Below are positions 13,681-27,343 of a stretch of 64,000 bases of DNA, piece after piece; the first letter of the stretch is position 1; each line of letters starts with the position of its first letter. This stretch comes from Microthyrium microscopicum (taxonomy: Eukaryota; Ascomycota; Dothideomycetes; Microthyriales; Microthyriaceae). The notes under the pieces are model-generated. The model saw nothing but the letters and a program-made list of their open reading frames with translations, did no database searches and was not told where the DNA came from. Where the stretch lies: assembly GCA_010405405.1 (NCBI GenBank), contig MU004234.1:1135563-1199562 (forward strand). The letters are read 5' to 3'. Made by a program: the position numbers and the translations under genes.

Positions 13681-16600
13681 AGATTTAAGAGTAGTAAGCC
13701 TTAGACTATTACTTATTCTTCTTAATTATTATTACTATAATATTATTAATATTATTATTTACGATTTAATAGTAAAGGAATATACTTATTAGCGTTAAAA
13801 AAAGCGCTTAGGAAGTCTACGCGCTTATTATAATATAAACGTATTTCTTATTAACGGATCGTTCTAAATTTTATAATAATCGCTACGTAGGCCTTTAAGC
13901 TATATATCTTTTTTTTATCTTTAAAATTATGTTTAAATAAGTTAGTATAAATATATAGTACATTATAGCGTACTAAATATACTAAAGGCTAGTAATATTA
14001 AGGTATCTTTAAAAGTCTAATAGAAAGCTAATATTTATAAAAGGTATATAAAGCTAATATATATATTATTAAAGAGCTTTAAAATATAGAGCAAGGAGAG
14101 GTTTTATTATAGTAATACTCCTATTTAACCTATACTCTTATAGAAATAAAGCCTAGTTAGTTTAGGCTATTATTCCCTATTAAAGCTATCCTTAAGGATA
14201 ATATCTTATTATTCTTTCCTAAAGTATAAAGTTTTAGTAAATTGTATAAAGTTTTATAAAGATATTAGCTAATTATATGCTAGAATATCTTTATAGAAGC
14301 CTATTTACTATAGGAGCGTTAATAATATAAGATAGTAGATATTATAAGGTAGCCTAATTATAATAGCTTTATAATAAGATAGATCTCTTAAAGATATAGA
14401 AGGTCTATAGGTTTATTTTATAAGTACTAGAAGCGTTATAAAAATCTAGAGTACTTATTATTAATCTTAGAATTAAATATTATAGAATAAGATTAACTTA
14501 CTAAAAGCTATAATAATACTACTATTATAAGGCGTAGGATAAATAGCTACTATATAGTTTACTTCTAGGTCTTAGAATAGAAGAAGTTTAACTTAGTCTA
14601 ATGGTACGTAATATAAATTTTAGAAGATAGTCTTTACTATATAAACTAAAGTTATTTAGATTTAGTAACTAAAATCTTACACTATAAGACTAGGATTAAA
14701 TTTATAAGATTAGTAACTATATTGTTGCTTATTTATAAGTAAGTTAGTAGGATTTATATAGTGTTATCTATTAAATATTAACTACTTATTAGCTACTTAT
14801 AAGCCTATGAAGATAAGCTATAATAGGCTTAGAATAAGTAGTATTTAAGATAATAGTCTACTTAGGGTTCGTTAGGCAAATATAGATTAACCTAAGGAAC
14901 TCTCTTAGTATAAGGCTTAATAAATAAGTAAAAAATATTAGACTAAATACGTATAAATAAGGACTTAATTTCTTAAGCTACTAAGCTACTAAGAAGTAGT
15001 AAATATAATTTTAAATCTAGCGCTATAAACTTAGAAGTAGTAACTAGAGATTTAATATTAGTACTATAAAGATAATAATTAGGCCTAGAGAAGTATAAGA
15101 ATTAGTCTAAGAGTTAAACTTAGAAATAGACTTAAATAGCCTTATATATGTACTAACTAAAGGTTACTAAGTAAGTAAAGTAACTTAAAACTATATATAG
15201 AAAGGCATATAAGCAATATAGCATATAATATTAATATTAATATTAAACTTACTAAATATCTCTATAAGGTAAAGCTTTGTAAAGCTTAGATATAGAGTAA
15301 AGGTATAAAGAAGAGATATAAAGAATCTAGAGTAGTAGATATAGTTAAATACCTATTAAGCTTTAGTCTTAACTAGTTTAAGTAGACACTATAGTAGGCT
15401 ATATTTACTTCTTATCTTTTAGCTTACTAACTCTCTTTCTATAAGTACTAATATTAACAATATTACTATATAGTAGTTAGTTCCTCCTACGTACTATAAG
15501 AATTAAGTTAAGTAAGTAGTAACTACGCTTAGCCTACTATCTTAAGCTATTACCTTATATAAAAATCTAATCTTTACTTAGACGTAGTAAGATATAATAC
15601 TAAGAGTAATATACTATAATAAATAGGAGGCTACTAATATTATAGTAAGACCTTTAAAGAGAGAAGTAAATATATCTTCTTATGTGTTTTAAATACTATA
15701 GGGTAATGGCGTTATACTAAGGGATAGCTATACTAGTAGATAGTATATTAACTAAAAGCTTTAATAAGAGAAGTATATAATAACTTATTCTATAATTATA
15801 CTTTTGCTAAAAATATAGCAAGGGTTATTAATATATATAGCTTCTATTAATAGCATAATAATAAAATATAGTCTTGTTATTAGTAAGCCTATAGCTATAT
15901 ACTACTCTATCTAACTCTACTAGAAATAATATACCTAGATAGTAAAAGTTTAGTATTATTATAATATATTTAAATTTATAAGATAATCTAATTTAATCTT
16001 AGAAGATCTTAATTAATATTAACTAATTAGAGGGTAGCATTTTACTAATATTAGATATAGAGTAGGTAGCTTACTAAGAGCATAGAACTCTACGTACTAG
16101 TATTAAAAGATATATTAAGCTAAAGTAATAATTAGTTAGGAAAGGTAGTATTATGCTTCCCCTTTTTTGTAAGAATTAATAAACGCCTAATACGTATTTT
16201 CTAAATATAGCTTAACCTAATAATTCTTTATTAAGCTCTCTTTTCTACTTATTTAATACTAGCAATACTTAGTAACTAGGTAGCTTTTTTATAACTAGGT
16301 AGTATACTTAAAGTATCTTTTACTTACTTACTAGCTTTAGCCTAGGTTAAGCTAATAGGTAACTCTATAAGAGTACTATAATATATAGTTCTACTAGTAA
16401 ATAGAAATATAGAACTACTTAGCTTAGAATCCTTAAGAATTATAGTATTAACTATAGCTTATAACGTATAGTAATAAGAAGGCTTAGGAGCTAGAGAAGA
16501 GGCTAATAGTCTTAGAGCTAAACTAGATATTAATACAGTACTAGATATGCTTATTACCTAAGATAGTAAGCCGCTTTAACAATGCTATTTTTTGTCTTAT

Positions 16601-19476
16601 TTACACGCTATAGCTTTAAAACAAGCCTTAATGTTAGTATAGTTAGCTTCTTACTACTATCTAATAGTCTTATTAGTGTCCTTAGCTAAGTTAATCTTAA
16701 TTACTTATTAATTAGTAGATTAAGATACGCTCTAGCCTCTTATTACCTCTTTTTATTTCTTACGTTCCTACCTCTATTACTTAAGTTTAGTAAACTTTAT
16801 AGGTACTAGAATAGCTAACGCCTTAAGCTTTTTAAGTAGGTCTATACTATAATTATTATATTTATTCTAATTATAAAGAAGAGTTGCTTAACCCTTTAAC
16901 TAATCTTATTCTATTAGGGATAGTAGGTTACTAAGCTTAGTAGTACTAGAGAAAATATAAGCTAACTACTATTAAGTATAATAGCTTAGTACTATAAAAA
17001 ATAATATACTATACTTAAATATAGTAGAGAGTAGATATAATCTCTATGCTTAGTCTTATACCTAAGCTATAATCTCTTTTAAAGTAAACTAGCTATAACT
17101 ATTAAGAGCTAGAGGTTTTAGTTTAGCTAATTTGTCTTTATAAAGAGCAATCTTTAGAAGTAATAGGGCTAGGTTATATCTATTATAGTAAAGTAGTAGA
17201 TCCTAAGTTAATAAAGATAGTATTTAATCTTTACTAAGAAACTTCTAGATTATAATGCGAATATAATTAGCGTTTACTAAATTATAGAACTCTTAGGGTA
17301 TTTTTACTTATTACTTAGTCTTAGGTTTAGAAAAGAACTCTATCTTCTTTAACTTCTTTTACTTTCCTATTATATTCTAGGTTAAAGGTCTAGCCTAAGA
17401 CGAACTAGCTATAGAAGATTCTAGTTTAGTAGATTCTTATTCTATATTAGTAAGGCTATTTTTGCTAATATCTAATATATTGCCTAGTATCTATACTTAT
17501 AATAGAGAATGCAATAAAGCTTGCTAGGAAAAAGCCTACTAAGACTAATGTTATTATTATATAGCGTAATGTAATAAAAGTATATAACGCGTAGTAGTCT
17601 TCTACTAGCGCGTTATAGCTATACTAGGCTTAGGTATATTTTAAATAGGTCGTTCTTTTATATATTTATTATATAAGTAATATAGGAGCTAAATTTTAAT
17701 TATACTATAGTTACTTTTACTTTGCGCACTATAACTAGCACGCTACTAGAGATTTAGTATATTATAACTAATTAGTATTTTCTAAATAATAATAAGTATA
17801 ATACTAGGAATATAGTAGCTAAGCCTAAGATAAGTTATTACTACTATAATTTAAATCTTAGAGTTAGGTTTATAGAAAGTAGTATAGTAGTAATTTTAAT
17901 TATACTTAGATAATTAAGACGTATACTTCTTAATAATTTTATTAACGTAAAATATTTTAGCCTTTAGATTATATAAGTACTTCTTAGAGTAACTATTAGG
18001 AAGATAAGAAGTAAGTATAATTAGTAAATAATAAAGGTATATAAGCGTAGTTTAGATACTAAAGATACTATTAATAAAGATAATTATCTTTAGTATCTTA
18101 GATAGACTACTAACTTTAATCTTATAGTTAGAGTATTTATATATATGCTTATGCTTAAGTTTAGAATATTAGCTAGAACTATTAATATTAATATCTTCTT
18201 TGCCTAAATGTTTGCTATTAGTATTATTCTTATCCTCTATAGAATAAAGATTAGATTTAGGACTTGCTATATCTATACTAGTACTATACCTATTATTAGA
18301 CTATACGTCTTAGCGTTAAACTTCTTATTAGCTAGTAGTTACTTTATAGTAATTCTTATTTACTAAGGTAGTAGTTTTATATACTTATTAAAATATATAC
18401 TATAGAATATTATAAAGATTATTAAAAGAAGTAAGCTTACCTTTCTTAATAAAGTGTATAATAATAGAAAGATCTAGATGATTTATACTTATTCTTAATA
18501 GAGTAGTTTACCGCTAATATTAACTTAACTATTAAAAGCTACTAAGCTAAAAAACTATTTCTTGCGTTAGTTAACTTAATATACTAGTATATCTAAACTA
18601 GATAACATCCTATAGTAATATTGCTCTAAGCTTGCTAATTATAGTAAACTTTATTTAAAAGTTATGCTACTAATAGATAAGGTAATACTTATTAATAGTA
18701 ATATATCTAATTCTTTACTAAAACTCTACGTCCTTTAAAAGTTTCTAGAAGTCTAGGAATAACACTAGCTCTAGTAATAAGAGAATATAACTAAAGTCTC
18801 TTCTTCTTATCTTACGAGTAAGATATTAAATCTTCTCTTTAGAATCTTTTATTAATAGATAAAGAGTATATTCTTCTACGTTCTTAATACTATTATACTA
18901 GTCTTTCTTAAGTCTATTAAGAAGAATAATTTAGAGTATAATCTTACTAGTTAGAGCACTATAGGTGTATAGGATTAGGCTTTTGCTAAACCTAGTTTTA
19001 GCTATTAAAAGTATATTCCTACTACTATAGATTAATATATAAAGGGCTTAAATCTAGGCTTCTTTTAGCTTAATATTTAGATAGAATTATTTTAAAGCAC
19101 TTCTTAATACGCTAGGCTATTTCTCTAAATAACTTTCACTCTAAGTTAAAATATTAATTATCTTATAGATAGTTTCTAGTTTTATCCTAAGTATTCTCCT
19201 AGTACGTTTATTAAGTTCTTCTAGCTCTATCTCATCTAGGTCGTATAGTAATAAAGGGTACTATATCTCTTAGCTTTTATAATAATTAGGAAAATATTCT
19301 CTATTATTAGTTTACCTATTTATAAGCTTTCTTTTAAAGCCTAGAGGCGCTTTTAGTATTCTTTTTATCTTTATAGATAGCATTACTAACTTAGTTAAAA
19401 AAGTTTTAACCTAGAATATATAATAAGTATAATAGATTAGTAGTAAGGTATAGATAGAATAATTAAATATTACTAT

Positions 19477-19536
19477 AGATCTTCTAATATCTTAATAGAT
19501 CTTCTAACATCTTAATAGATCTTCTAATATTATCTA
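19477..19536. repeat. Three direct copies of a 20-bp word
   Basis: The unit agatcttctaatatcttaat occurs three times head to tail. The second copy has one change (taacat) and the third diverges at its end. Confidence 0.8.
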
Positions 19537-20080
19537 GATCTTATAAGAAGTAGCAACTTTATTAGGCTTATTAAAGATTTTACTAACGTCTTATAGACCT
19601 TAATTAATATATAGTACTAGAAGACTCTTAATATCTATTAAGTACTACTCTTTAATAGTTTATATATATATCCTATAATAAGGAAATAATTAACTAGGTA
19701 GGTAATAATATAGTAATTAGTAGAATAAAAATGGAGTATATACTACTACTAATAATAATAACCTAAAAATAACGTACTAGATTAAAATAGATAATAGTTT
19801 TAAGTATATTTATATATATAAAATTATATATATTGTAGTAGTTATTTAGTAGTTAATAGTTAAAGGTGCGCTTACTAAAATATAAATACGTTAGACGTTT
19901 TTAGGTATATTAAGAGGAATAGTTAAATATTATAGTTTCGTATTAATCCTAAATAAAAATAGATTTATTAGAAAGCTAATTTCTAACTATAGGAATTAAA
20001 TAGTACTGAATTTAAGCTATAGGGCTATAATTATGATAGTGTTAAGTTATTTATAAAAATAGTAAAATTGTAAAGTGAGT

Positions 20081-20542
20081 TGCTATAAAATTTTCCAAGT
20101 TGTCCTTAGACGCGACTATGTCGTAGCTAGCGGAGACTTGGCGCGATCTGATTGGCTGAGATAAGCAACTTCAGCAAGAGCGACCGGGGCGAACATTCTG
20201 GCCAATATCATGTCGGTCTAAACGGCAAGAGCTACCTAGGTAAGGATAGCAGGCACGATATTGAACAAAGGAAGCTACGACCGAGCCTCGAAGAAGGTGC
20301 GACCCACGACCCAACTATTGACCAAGTGACCTCTACCCGGTACTATAACAGTTCGTCTACCCAGCTTTTTTGCATTCCTCCACCTCGAGTTTCCTAGCAA
20401 CAACTACTTTTCACATATTTGCCTCTGTTGTTTAGCTATCGTCGTTTCATCGGCACTGAAATAGCTGGCTTCCCCCTCTTCTGTCAACACTTCCCTCCTC
20501 ATCACCTTTGTGCTCTGGTTCCCTCATCCGCTTTAATTCACC
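20081..20542 (+). promoter_or_regulatory. Upstream region and pyrimidine-rich leader of the sugar transporter
   Basis: Base composition returns to normal within a few tens of bases near 20,080. The last 90 bases before the start codon are rich in C and T (ttccccctcttctg and similar), typical of fungal 5' leaders. An 81-codon open stretch at 20,152-20,397 begins with TTG and resembles no family I know, so it is not called a gene. Confidence 0.5.
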
Positions 20543-22434
20543 ATGGCTACAAATCTCGATGAGAAGCCGTCGGAATACCCGATCACCGACCCACATGCAA
20601 ACGGCGGTCATCTCGCTACAACATCTAATGTCGAAAACATCGAGGCTCCCGTTACCTGGAAGGCCTACCTGATGTGCGCCTTTGCATCCTTCGGTGGTAT
20701 CTTCTTTGGATACGACTCTGGATACATCAACGGTGTCAATGCCTCTGCAGTCTTCATCAACTTGGTTGAGGGTCCTAATGCGTCAGCCTTGACCTCACCC
20801 CATCAATCGCTCATTGTTTCCATTCTCTCAGCTGGTACATTCTTCGGTGCAATTGCCGCCGGCGACATTTCTGACCGCATTGGCCGAAAATGGACCGTCA
20901 TTCTGGGTTGCGCTATCTACTGCTTTGGTGTTGTCATTCAAATGATCACTGGACCTGAAGTAAATGCTCTAGCTTGCATCGTTGCTGGTCGTATTATCGC
21001 TGGTATTGGTGTTGGTTTTGAGTCTGCCATTGTCATTTTGTACATGTAAGCTGCGCCTTGATTCTTCTACAATAACACAGTTACTGACTTGAGCCGCAGG
21101 TCTGAAATCTGCCCTCGCAAAGTTCGTGGAGCTCTGGTCGCAGGTTATCAATTCTGTATCACCATCGGAATTTTGCTCGCATCAGGAGTCGTCTACCGCA
21201 CCGAAACGCGTACTGATACTGGCTCTTATCGCATTCCTATCGGCATCCAATTTGCTTGGGCCATTATCTTAGCCGGAGGATTGATGACATTGCCAGATTC
21301 CCCTCGTTATTTCGTCAAAAGAGGTCGTGTTGCCGACGCTACGCGCGCACTCTCCAGACTTCGTGGCCAGCCATCTGACTCTCAGTACATTCAAGTCGAA
21401 CTCGCCGAAATTATTGCCAACGAAGAGTACGAGCGCAAGATCATCCCTGATACTGGTTTCTTTGGCAGCTGGATGAATTGCTTCACTGGTTCTCTCTGGG
21501 ATGGCAAATCAAATCTTCGCCGAACAATTCTAGGAACATCCCTCCAAATGATGCAGCAATGGTGAGTACAACTATCTTCCGGAAACAACTCCGTAGTACA
21601 ATCATATTAACATATCTCTAGGACTGGTGTGAACTTCATCTTCTACTACTCTACGCCATTCCTACAGTCTACTGGTGCAATTGCCAACCCCTTCCTGATC
21701 TCTCTGATCTTCAATTTGGTCAACGTCTGCTCTACTCCAATCTCCTTCTACACCGTAGAGAAGCTTGGTCGTCGCGCATTGCTTGTTTGGGGTGCCCTTG
21801 GCATGCTTATCTGCCAGTTTCTCGTCGCCATCATTGGTGTAACCGTCGGGTTCAACCATACCCACCCCGGTCCCACAGCTGCTGATGGTACCGCTACCAC
21901 CCGCGCTGACAACGTTTCCGCTGTCAACGCGCAAATCGCATTCATTGCCATTTTCATCTTCTTCTTCGCTTCAACCTGGGGTCCAGGAGCCTGGATCGTC
22001 ATTGGCGAGATCTTCCCTCTCCCAATCCGTTCCCGTGGTGTTGGTCTCTCGACCGCTTCCAACTGGCTTTGGAACACTGTAAGTTACCTCAACTGTTCAT
22101 TTTCGGAATCAATAACTAATTTCATTGCGCTCAGATCATTGCCGTCATCACTCCTTACATGGTTGGTACCACCGAAGGAAACCTTCGATCCAGCGTCTTT
22201 TTCGTCTGGGGTGGTCTCTGCACCGCCGCTTTTGTCTATGCCTACTTCCTCATCCCGGAGACCAAGGGGCTCTCTCTCGAGCAGGTTGACCGCATGATGG
22301 AAGAGTCGACTCCACGTACTTCTGCCAAGTGGCGGCCATCGGAGACATTTGCTACAGTCATGGGTACCACATCTGCCGGAAAGCTTGATCCTAAGCTCGT
22401 CCAGGATGTCGAGCGACGAGGTTCGGCTACCTAA
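20543..22434 (+). CDS. MFS sugar (hexose) transporter
   Basis: Plasma-membrane proton-coupled or facilitative sugar carrier of the major facilitator superfamily, sugar porter family. Four exons: 20543-21045, 21100-21561, 21622-22078, 22135-22434. They join in frame to 573 residues, normal for the family. Signatures are in order: FFGYDSG near residues 54-60 in helix 1, DRIGRK at 111-116 in the loop between helices 2 and 3, PDSPR at about 233-237 after helix 6, QQWTGVNFIFYY near 320 in helix 7, and PETKG near 515 after helix 12. The start follows a caccATGG context and the introns are 54-60 nt. The FGYDSGYINGV version resembles the high-affinity glucose transporter/sensor branch of filamentous fungi, but the substrate is inferred only. 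It lies next to the AT block and is convergent with the coiled-coil gene. Confidence 0.93.
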
Positions 22435-22813
22435 AAGGTTTTGCCTGCAATACTTGATTCAGGCAAACTCCGACCGAGAAACTTGTTGACATGCATTCGT
22501 TTTTGCAATTACACACTGCGTATTGTACATCTGCATAAAGTCTGCATGTTTCTATTAGGAAATAATAATAACTAATTCTTATTCACTCAATATTCTTTCA
22601 CTAATGTATAAAGTCATGAATGTCAATGCTCATATAGCCTCGTTAATGCTAATGGTATGTACTATGTACATTAGACAGTAGGAAAATGCTACACAAATGT
22701 GAAAGAATCCAAACAAATGCGCTCGCTCAGCCTCGCTAAGGCTCAAAATAACAGTCTAGTTCATCCAATCATGTGCAACAATTCTGCTCAATAACAAATG
22801 AAAATATGTCCTC
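22435..22813. other. Convergent intergenic region
   Basis: About 380 bp between two gene 3' ends. It is AT-rich, with TA-rich runs suited to polyadenylation on both strands. No gene or repeat is seen. Confidence 0.5.
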
Positions 22814-25800
22814 TCAGAAGCCGTAACTAGCCACTCTCTTACGCTCCCCATCCCACGTCTTCCCCATATGCATCATCTTATACAAATGCGGATGTTTCTC
22901 TCTCCACCTCAATCTACGCTTGCGCTCTTCCATCCTCTCATTCTCTTCAGGACGTTCCTCTCGCGTCTTCTCTTCTCCTTTAAGTGGTCCAGATTTCCGA
23001 TGATTCAGTAAACCTGCACTAGTCCCAGGACGCGGCAATTCTGGCCGCGCATCCTGCTCTGCGTCTCCGCGTTTCGGGTGGTGCAAGCTGGAATGGCGAA
23101 AGGAGGAGAATTTGATTGGCGTTTTCGGGCGTGCGGCGTGTAGGAATGCTTTCATGCTGTGGCTTGTGCCGACACGGGTTTGGGCTGCGGACATGACGCT
23201 GTCGTGGCCGTGGGAGTGGCGTGACGAGGGGCTGTTGTCAAAGTGGTCGCGCTCTTCGAGATCGATGGAGTTGTCGCTGTTGTGTGTATGTTCGGTGGAG
23301 TGAGCATGCTCGTCAAGTTGTGGTGTTTGCGAGCTGGTGGGCAGGTCTGGTGAGGATAGGAGAGTAGGCGAGGAGTGGAAGGTTGCTGATGAAATGTCCC
23401 GCGTATGATTATGGCTGCGCGTTCTGCGTTGAATAGGGGATGCTGGAGAGTCGAGTGGAGAACCAGGTGGACTGGGAGCCAGGAATAAGCGGGAGGCTGT
23501 TGGAAGTGGTGTTGTTGGGGGACTATCAATGGTGCTGAACGCGTGTGGTGTGGTGGGCCGGGCAGTATATGTACTGCCACTAAGGAAGCGACGTGGACGG
23601 CGGGCTAGCTGTTCGGACTGTTCTGCTAGCTGGCTTTCCAGAGCGCGGATCGACGAAATGTGTTCTTCCGAATGCTGCTTGAGATTTTGGATTTGGTCGT
23701 TCTTCTCCTTCAGACGTTGCTCAAGAGATGAGATCTTCTTTTCCGCGTCGTTGGAACGCTTCTGGAGCGTTCGGAAATGCTGGTGGAATTGGGCATTCGC
23801 AGCGTCACGATCGCGTATCCTTGTTTCCAGAATAACATTGCTTTTGATGAGCGAAGCATTCTTGCCTTCCAACTCGTTAATTTTGGACTCCAGGCCGTTG
23901 GTATTTTGCTCCAATTGTGCAACATTACATTCAAGCTCAGAGATACGAGACACTTGAAGACTACCCTGCCGCCGCAGAGTGTGAAGTTCCCCATTAAGTT
24001 TGCTGATCTGAATAGTCTCCTCAGTGAGTTGCATTCGAAGATCTCTCGACTCAGAGTGCGAGTCCGTCAAAGCATTTGACAGACGCTTGTAGTGATTTTG
24101 ATGTTGATCAGCAGCATCCTTGAGAGTAGCAATCTCCCTCGAGTTGCTAGCATGTGCCTTTTCTAAGTTTGCTAGCTCGTTGACCTTTTCAGATACTGTT
24201 TGCTCCAGGTCTGTCACTTGCTGCGATTTATTCTCAACCATTTGTGCTTTGGCGGCATGCTCCTTTTTCCAACTATCGACAATGTCATTCAGCTCCGCAA
24301 TTTCAGCTTCATGCTTGCTTTGAGCGTGCTCGAGAGATTGATCCTTCTCCTGAATGATAGCAACTTTGTGTTCATGCTCCGATTTCCAGTGAGTTACTTC
24401 CATCTTCAAATCTCGTTGACAGCTTTCATGTTGCTCGCGAAGCTCAGATAGCTGCATTTCTCGAGACTGTAGTAGATCTGCAGTGGCCTCGAGTTTTTGC
24501 TTCCATTCCTTGACCTTCGTATCCAGTTCCTGGCGCCACTTGGAGGACTCAGTATTGAAACGATGTTCGCTGTCCGCTCGGTGCGACTTGAGCCCATCAA
24601 GATCCTTCTCTTTGATTTGAAGCAAGTCGCTCGTGGCCCGATGTTTCCCCTTCCATTCCTTCACCTGGCCATCCAGCTCTCGTTCTCGGGTTTCATGCTC
24701 GGCTCTCAGCTGATGGATTTCCTGATCCTTAGCATGGATTAAATCATCGCCGTTCCGGTGCTTGCCTGACAGCTCTTCGACTTGCTTCTCAAGGTCTTGC
24801 ACTCTCGAGTCGTAATCCAAGGTCAGCTTCCGTATAGTTGCAGTCTTTTCTGAGACAATGTCGTCATATTTCGAGCAGCGGTCTTTTAGCGTGTCTATGC
24901 GTACTGCCATAGCATCTTTTGCGTCTGTAATTTGTGCATATGTCTGCCTGAGTTCTCCCATCTGCTCTTCCAGCCGCCGCTGCTGCTTTTGGCTCATTCG
25001 ATGCTGCTCAGAAGCTTCCCGTCGCGAAATTTTCAAAGATTCGTACTTCGCACGAGTACTTTGCAGCGCAAGCTCGGAGTTCTGTTTCAGCGATTCTTTC
25101 CTGCCCAGTTCTCTCTTGGTCTCCGACAACTGTTGCTGAATCCAAGTCTTGTCGTGAGCTAATTGTCCCAGCTCTTTAGTCATGAGCTGTATCTTGTCCG
25201 TAAGTTCCGCTTGCTCATGAGTTAGATGGTTCATTTGAGTAGTGCGCTCCTCAAGAAGTTGATGTTGCTTTTCAGCATTGGCGTGATGGGAAGAAAGTTT
25301 ACTTTCGTACTCAGTCTGCTTCTCGACAGCCTGCTGTTGGTAACTATCAAAGCTGGATTGCAAGGCATGCTTTTCTGTCATAAGCTTCGACGCTTGCTCT
25401 TCGGCAAGTTGGCGAGACTTTGTCAAAGCTGCAATCTGTTCGCGGGCATCCTTGAGGGACGCCTCAACTGTTTGGTTCGAGCTGACCATTTCGGCAATAT
25501 GCTGCTCATGCGCACTTGTAGCTTGTGCAAGAATCGATTTGGTGTCTTCGAGTTTTGCGGCGAGGGTAGCCTTTTCTTCCATGCTGCTAGATATCTCTGC
25601 GTTTGACGACGATATTTTGTTATCCAATTTCTGAATCCGTTCCTCAAGTTTTGATACAACGTCTTCATAATCAGCAATCTGCGAGTTCAATCGTGTTTTA
25701 CTGTCGAGCAATGTTCTCGTCTCGGCCTTTTGACCTTCAAGCTCCGTGCTGAGTTTGCCAGTAGACTCCACGAATGCAGCATGCATCGCCTGAATATCTG

Positions 25801-27319
25801 CCAGGTCTGATAAAGCTTTAGCTTTTGTCTTCTCAAGATCGTTGCTCGCTTCAATATGGCTATCCAGGTTCTGTTGCAGAAGTTCTTGTGAGGTTTTCAG
25901 GTCGGCGTGGGCTTCTCGTTCCAGTTGCAAACTACGCTCCGCTTCCTCAAGGGCTTCGGATGTTTTCAGTCGATCTGTATGTAGTTCTTCAACGCGAGCA
26001 AGGTGTGATTTGTCTTTGACGTCAGCTTCCTGCACAGCATCCCGCAGTTTCGTTTCCGAGAGTGCTAGCTTCTCTTCGAGCTGAGCTAGAGTGTATTTTT
26101 GGCTTGAAATCTCACTCTCCAGCTTTTCTGACTGCTCTTTAGCTGCGGCGAGTTCAGACTGGGTTTGCCTAAAGGACGAGCTGGCTTCTCGTTCTTTCGA
26201 TTGGTGTGCAGCAACCACCTCGTCCATGGCGACCTTGGATTTATATAGAAGATCATGTTTCGTTTTCGCATCTTGAAGACCCTGATGCGATTGCTTGACT
26301 TCGACTTCAAATGCTTCAATCTTTGATCTAAGCTCTTCTTGCTCAGACGTCATACGCGTTTTCTCGGATTCTTGTCGTATGATGTTGTCTTGAAGTAAGT
26401 TCCGTTCGGCTTGCATCTCCGCTATCCGATCTTGACTAGTCTGAAAGTCCACTGCTGCTTTTGAAAGCTGCTCGGTTAAATTCTTTAGCTCATCGTCTGA
26501 AGTGATCTTGTCTTTTTGCAGATCTTCAATCTCAGACTGCTTGTCAGCCACTTCTTTCTGTAATGATTTCTCCGTCTCCCGAAGCAACACCAGCGTATCG
26601 CGAGACAGCCTACATTCCCGAAGCAATGCCTCCACACGGTAGTGACATATCTCCAAGATCTCCGAGGGCATGAATTGCAAATCGCCGGCATCCGAATTCG
26701 GAGAGTGCGTCCGCGGTGTAAATGGCGGTGAAGATATGGACGACGGATCTGTTCAGAGTACTGCTGTTAGCTATCAGTTGCTTATCAGTATGTCAGATCA
26801 TAACGAACCATCTGATGTGTTCAACGCAATGCCATTCAACATTTTCAACAACCCACTGCCCTGTTTTTCATAGGTCCGTAGTGTATTTTTCAGCCGCTCT
26901 ATCATGTCCTGACTCTGTCTTCCCGAAAGATAGTCCGCCAACAACGTCTGGGCAAACATCTGCTCCTTCTTGCCTAATTGTGCGTCTCTAGAAGCCACTC
27001 GTGCAGCCAAACGGAAGGAAAGTGCGCGATATTTTGAAGACGTAGATTTCTCTGCTGTTAAGTCGCGTTTCAGTGATTCGCGTTGGTGTCTGATGAACCC
27101 AGTATGACCGAGAGCAGTGAAATGGGTCTCCAGATCTTGTGGAAGATCTGGATTGTTCATTGAGGAAGTGTCTGGCTCGTCTTTCTTGTGATCTGGCCGA
27201 CGCGTTGGTAGGCCATGTATAGATGAGGAGGCCTGATCGATATGGATAGCTCGCGTGCGGGCGGGCAATTGGAGGGATTGCGAGAGAGGGTGCGCGTGGT
27301 GGAGGTCATCTAAATCCAT
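22814..27319 (-). CDS. Very long coiled-coil protein
   Basis: Two exons, 27319-26809 and 26748-22814, joined across a 60-nt intron, give about 1481 residues; an ATG at 27343 would add eight. I chose 27319 for its gccATGG context. The intron donor is a weak GTTCGT, but the frame continues exactly (TSD then DPSSSISSPPFTPRTHSP). The N-terminal about 180 residues are mostly polar. A proline/serine-rich stretch follows, then roughly 1000 residues of almost uninterrupted heptad-rich, E/K/Q-rich coiled coil without prolines. Next comes a Ser/Thr-Pro-rich tail with many SP/TP sites, and a short basic end (about 50 residues, RKRRLRWREKH). This architecture suits a myosin-tail-like scaffold or tether at a spindle pole, septum or Golgi, but I recognise no named family. 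Many antisense open frames over it are shadows of the coiled coil. Confidence 0.85.
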
Positions 27320-27343
27320 GGCGGTGTAGGGTTTCCCAAGCAT

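Larger units (their letters stand above)
1..20080. repeat. AT-rich, RIP-decayed repeat block (gene desert)
   Basis: About 20 kb with no substantial open reading frame on either strand. TpA is extremely common while CpA and TpG are scarce: in bases 61-120 I count about ten TA and one CA/TG. CpT/ApG and some CpG remain, which is the footprint of CpA-directed RIP in ascomycetes. The block is open at the left edge, so its full size is unknown. It contains the tandem arrays listed separately and a few less-decayed islands. It is probably a nest of old transposable elements, but decay is too strong for me to name families, and no intact element or host gene is visible. It could be a subtelomeric, pericentromeric or internal AT isochore. 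Confidence 0.9.

Noticed and set aside
1-20080. Possible CRISPR-like or regulatory reading of the tandem arrays
   Set aside because: Repeats are contiguous without unique spacers and sit in a eukaryotic RIP-decayed block; they are minisatellites.
20152-20397. 81-codon frame before the sugar transporter
   Set aside because: It starts with TTG, not ATG, and has no recognisable domain; more likely upstream or leader sequence.
23112-26319. Many 60-140 codon frames on both strands across the coiled-coil gene
   Set aside because: Shadows of repetitive E/K/Q codons in the real frame; they overlap one another and start mostly with TTG or late ATGs.
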